Positions 61,201 through 64,000 of a stretch of DNA of 64,000 bases are shown piece after piece. This stretch comes from Nipponacmea schrenckii. Lineage: Eukaryota; Mollusca; Gastropoda; Lottiidae. Numbering within the stretch: position 1 is the stretch's first letter; the number at the start of each line of letters is the position of its first letter. A program made the translations under genes and the position numbers. The stretch is from positions 48,676,602 through 48,740,601 of the forward strand of contig JAUJPP010000003.1 of NCBI GenBank assembly GCA_030562195.1, read 5' to 3'. The notes below the pieces were generated by a model. The model did not search any database and was not told the origin of the DNA. It worked only from the letters and a program-made list of their open reading frames with translations.

Positions 61201-63339
61201 GGCATTCCTCAACATATCAATCAGTTTTGGCTGCCACAGTTTTATATCTAATATGCTATAAAGAGAACGATACCATTTATAGTTATTTTCTATAGAGTTA
61301 AACATAAGATATATTAATTTTCGTCGGAACCAGAATTGATTCAGATAGTTCACTCCAAGCGACCTGTAAATATTTTAAGCTCAGTCAATATTCCCCGTAG
61401 TAATGTAGTCAGTCAATAAATGTTAAGATCTGTAGAAATCACTAACGAAACTAATCAGAGAGATTCACAAATTTTCATGTTTTCTCATTCAATGATTACT
61501 CCCTTAATGACCATCAATTAGCTCACATATTGGGTAATTTTAATGACAGATACTCCATATCGACTCCGTGCTTTTCTAAGGTCCATTTTGGATAGCTTTG
61601 TGGAATTATTTTATGGAAGCATTTTCAGAAATCAAGTGTCAATATATTTGAATTTTAATTCCGCTTTCTTAAGCAGTCCATAAGAGCATTGTACATGAGA
61701 TGAGCTCAAGACTTCTTATATTGCTTGCTTCTCATGTTATCGCATCATTCCGATGAAAAGTAAACATTGAAGAACGACGATTCGGAAGAAATATACTGAC
61801 TAAATTTCTATTTCATGATCATCGCACATTATTTTCTAAATATTTCTGTTAGTTACAAATATAAATTGCGTTCAAATTCAACACCTGATATAACAGGATA
61901 AAAAATCGAAATACGAAATAAGATCTTGAAATTGTAATTGATGAGCGTTTGGTCAGTGAAGCAGATACAATACGACGCCATTTTGAGAAATGGAAATGAT
62001 TTAGATTTTTTTATTTCCAATATGGTAATAACACTTCCCGTCTTCTACCTTTGCGTTTTTCCACATGAACGTTTTAAATTGTATATAATTTTACGAAACA
62101 AAAAGATAGAAGTAGCCTATATAATGTAATATAAGAGTGTATAAAGTGGTGGTACCTATTAATAAAACTGCTTACTTTTTGTGCCTAAAATCTTCCACAT
62201 TTCCTTTATAATGTCAATTTTCATATTTATTTTACTTTTTTTATTTATGATTTATTCAAAAACATCTAGCTTTAAAATTTTACTCTCCAATTTAGGATTT
62301 AAAATCAGTGTATACTGTTAAAAGAACACTCTGAATTATCACCATAGGCACAGGTATCTCTAGTCACTTTTTAATGTTGGTTTTGATATCACATTTATAT
62401 TAACGGAATGGTCAAGTGAAGTTTTTTTAAGCGAGTATACAAGTATCAATTTATTTACTATTGTAAAAATCGGTCAACTGGAACCACGATGTAGATTATT
62501 CCAGTCAACAATGAAACAAGTCCATTTGTCTTATTCAAATGACTTCTAGATAAACTATGTATGTTTGTTTTCTTTTTTTTAAACGTGTTATCCAATATAA
62601 TAGAAAGTTCACCACAAGAAGTTTGATCTGAGCGATGTCTCATTTACTTAATTCGGGATACATGCATAGTGAATAGTGTAGAATAAAGTGAATAGTTTCC
62701 AGCTGTACCAGTAGGCTTTTTTTTAACTGGAACCCTGAATCTGGTAGTTTTTCTCTATTCAAGATTGGTTCCACAGTTTGCCTGTTCCTAATTTACATTA
62801 AAGCTTTTTTAAACAATATAACCTAAAATGCTATGAAGTAAATAAATTTGATCACAATTGCAACAAGGTCAAAATGAATCTGCAGGGAAATGAGTTCTTT
62901 AACCCGTTTGACAGGTAACATTCGGGTTGCTGAAACCTTGTATTCCTTTAGAAAAATATGAATATAAAATATTTGATTTTAACTTCAGGAACCTATATAT
63001 AGATTCATCCATTATTGATATCAGAGAGAGCATCTTTTTAAATTTTACTCAATAATAATATTGTTCGTTAGAGTTGAATATTGACTTACGGTTCAATACA
63101 GTGGTTTTAGGCATGGCCTTAATCATACAACTATTTTTTTATTGTACAGGAAACAGTCAATAAATATTCCTAATGAGGACATAATTACAGACTGTTTATT
63201 AAATTCATTAGGAGACTGTAATCGTATTTAAAGATATTATAGATAAAAATAACAACTGAGATCAACGAGGTAAGAAAACGTCATAAAGCTTAGTCATTGT
63301 TTAAACTCTAGCTTATGTTTATCTGAGGGCAAACCGTCC
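58204..63339. other. Upstream of the found ChAT exons, no gene recognised
   Basis: AT-rich sequence without long frames. The 5' exon(s) and promoter of ChAT may lie here or beyond the window. An intronless vesicular acetylcholine transporter frame, which sits in the first ChAT intron in many animals, is not visible. Confidence 0.45.
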
Positions 63340-63504
63340 ATTTGCTCAAAATAGTCTTCGCGCTGTATTGATAAATTTACGACGATTATTCACACTCTTT
63401 TTTCAAATCGTGGACTAATCTCTATTTCAAATCCATAAGATAAGGTTGAAAATAGTGTTTATATGACCACAAACAGAATATGAAGGCTTCGTAATAAAAG
63501 ATAG

Positions 63505-63545
63505 CCTTGCGAAGCAAGGTAACATACGCCCGCCACCAGCTTGAA
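63505..63545 (+). repeat. Left end of the second tandem-core family
   Basis: The hairpin CCTTGCGAAGCAAGG (63505-63519) followed by TAACATACGCCCGCC matches the opening at 29978-30005. No core units follow clearly before the window ends. Confidence 0.55.
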
Positions 63546-63689
63546 TTGCGAGTACAAATCATTGTTTGTTATCCATTCACGTATTTCCATTCATGTATTT
63601 TCTAAAGCATTTTAAGCAGACCAAATAAAAATCAAAAGAATCCCTAATTTAATTGTTGTCTGTAGAGTGAGAGGAGACGCGGGAAAAAT

Positions 63690-64000
63690 TTTAGGTTGGG
63701 GGAAAACTATTTAAAAGGGGTAAAAAACTTGTTATCATTGTTAATACCTTTTTTTTTCAAAACCTCCATTTGAAAATACCGGGAGAAAAACTTTACGACG
63801 AATTCACACTTTTTAAATTTTTAAATTTTTTTCAAATCCATTTGATAAGGATAGAAAATTATGTTTTTCCCAAAACTTAAAGGTTTAATAAAAAACCTTG
63901 GAAAAGGTAAACATAGGGCCCCCCCTTAATTGGAGAAAAATTCATATATAGGTTATCCGGTACATGAAATTTTTTTTTTCATGTTTTTTGGGGGAAAAGA
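63690..64000 (+). other. Noisy second copy of 63340-63615, probable low-quality end
   Basis: Segments occur in the same order as at 63340-63615 but with expanded homopolymers and scattered errors: TCCATTTG, TTTACGACGA then TTCACACT, TTTCAAATCCAT then GATAAGG, CCTTGG..AAGGTAAACATAGGGC, TTATCCGGTACATGAAATTTT. Runs such as CCCCCCC and TTTTTTTTTT are typical of unpolished sequence. Confidence 0.7.

Noticed and set aside
58204..64000. Vesicular acetylcholine transporter nested upstream of ChAT
   Set aside because: No long intronless frame is present on either strand in this stretch.

Overview
The window is AT-rich invertebrate nuclear DNA. Two host genes, both on the minus strand, sit in a large amount of repeat sequence. 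Split genes with GT-AG introns, an animal-type alpha-1,2-fucosyltransferase, a choline acetyltransferase, a tRNA-derived SINE, LINEs, a Ty3-type LTR retrotransposon and tandem-core repeats of the oyster 'pearl' kind point to a lophotrochozoan, most likely a mollusc. That placement is an inference from gene and repeat style; no species is identified.

Layout. Bases 1-6400: a dispersed ~0.9 kb repeat, a decayed LINE, a tandem-core element with a long TCTG microsatellite, and a TTAA-flanked MITE. Bases 6774-15515: a second tandem-core element, split by a nearly complete 7.86 kb Ty3/gypsy retrotransposon (7577-15435). It has LTRs, a tRNA-Lys primer site, gag, pol and a polypurine tract, plus what looks like a complete -1 frameshift signal with an H-type pseudoknot at the gag/pol junction. 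The copy carries one frameshift in gag and one stop in pol. Bases 16545-18960: a decayed element with a gag-like region, a tyrosine recombinase and an SGNH-hydrolase-like domain. Bases 19014-19903: a ~44 bp minisatellite. Bases 21121-22169: the fucosyltransferase exon. Bases 22699-29263: a second dispersed-repeat copy and a LINE whose ORF1 and ORF2 share one frame, split by a single UAG. Bases 29978-36733: a second tandem-core family and a nested segmental duplication (1249 bp units inside 2.9 kb units). Bases 36737-43704: mostly non-coding, with a foldback element, a CpG-richer block with nested inverted repeats, and a SINE with target-site duplication.

Bases 43705-58203 hold eleven exons of a choline acetyltransferase gene on the minus strand. 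All junctions keep frame, but one linker exon of about 45-50 residues was not found, and the start lies upstream of 58203. Bases 58204-63650 have no gene I can support. The last ~300 bases look like a noisy, homopolymer-inflated second copy of 63340-63615, i.e. probably a poor contig end.

The two host genes have no obvious functional link. The fucosyltransferase acts on glycans in the Golgi, and the acetyltransferase makes acetylcholine in the neuronal cytosol. The rest of the window is a record of nested insertions: Ty3 inside a tandem-core element, a MITE next to a splice acceptor of the acetyltransferase gene, and tandem duplication of repeat-rich DNA.
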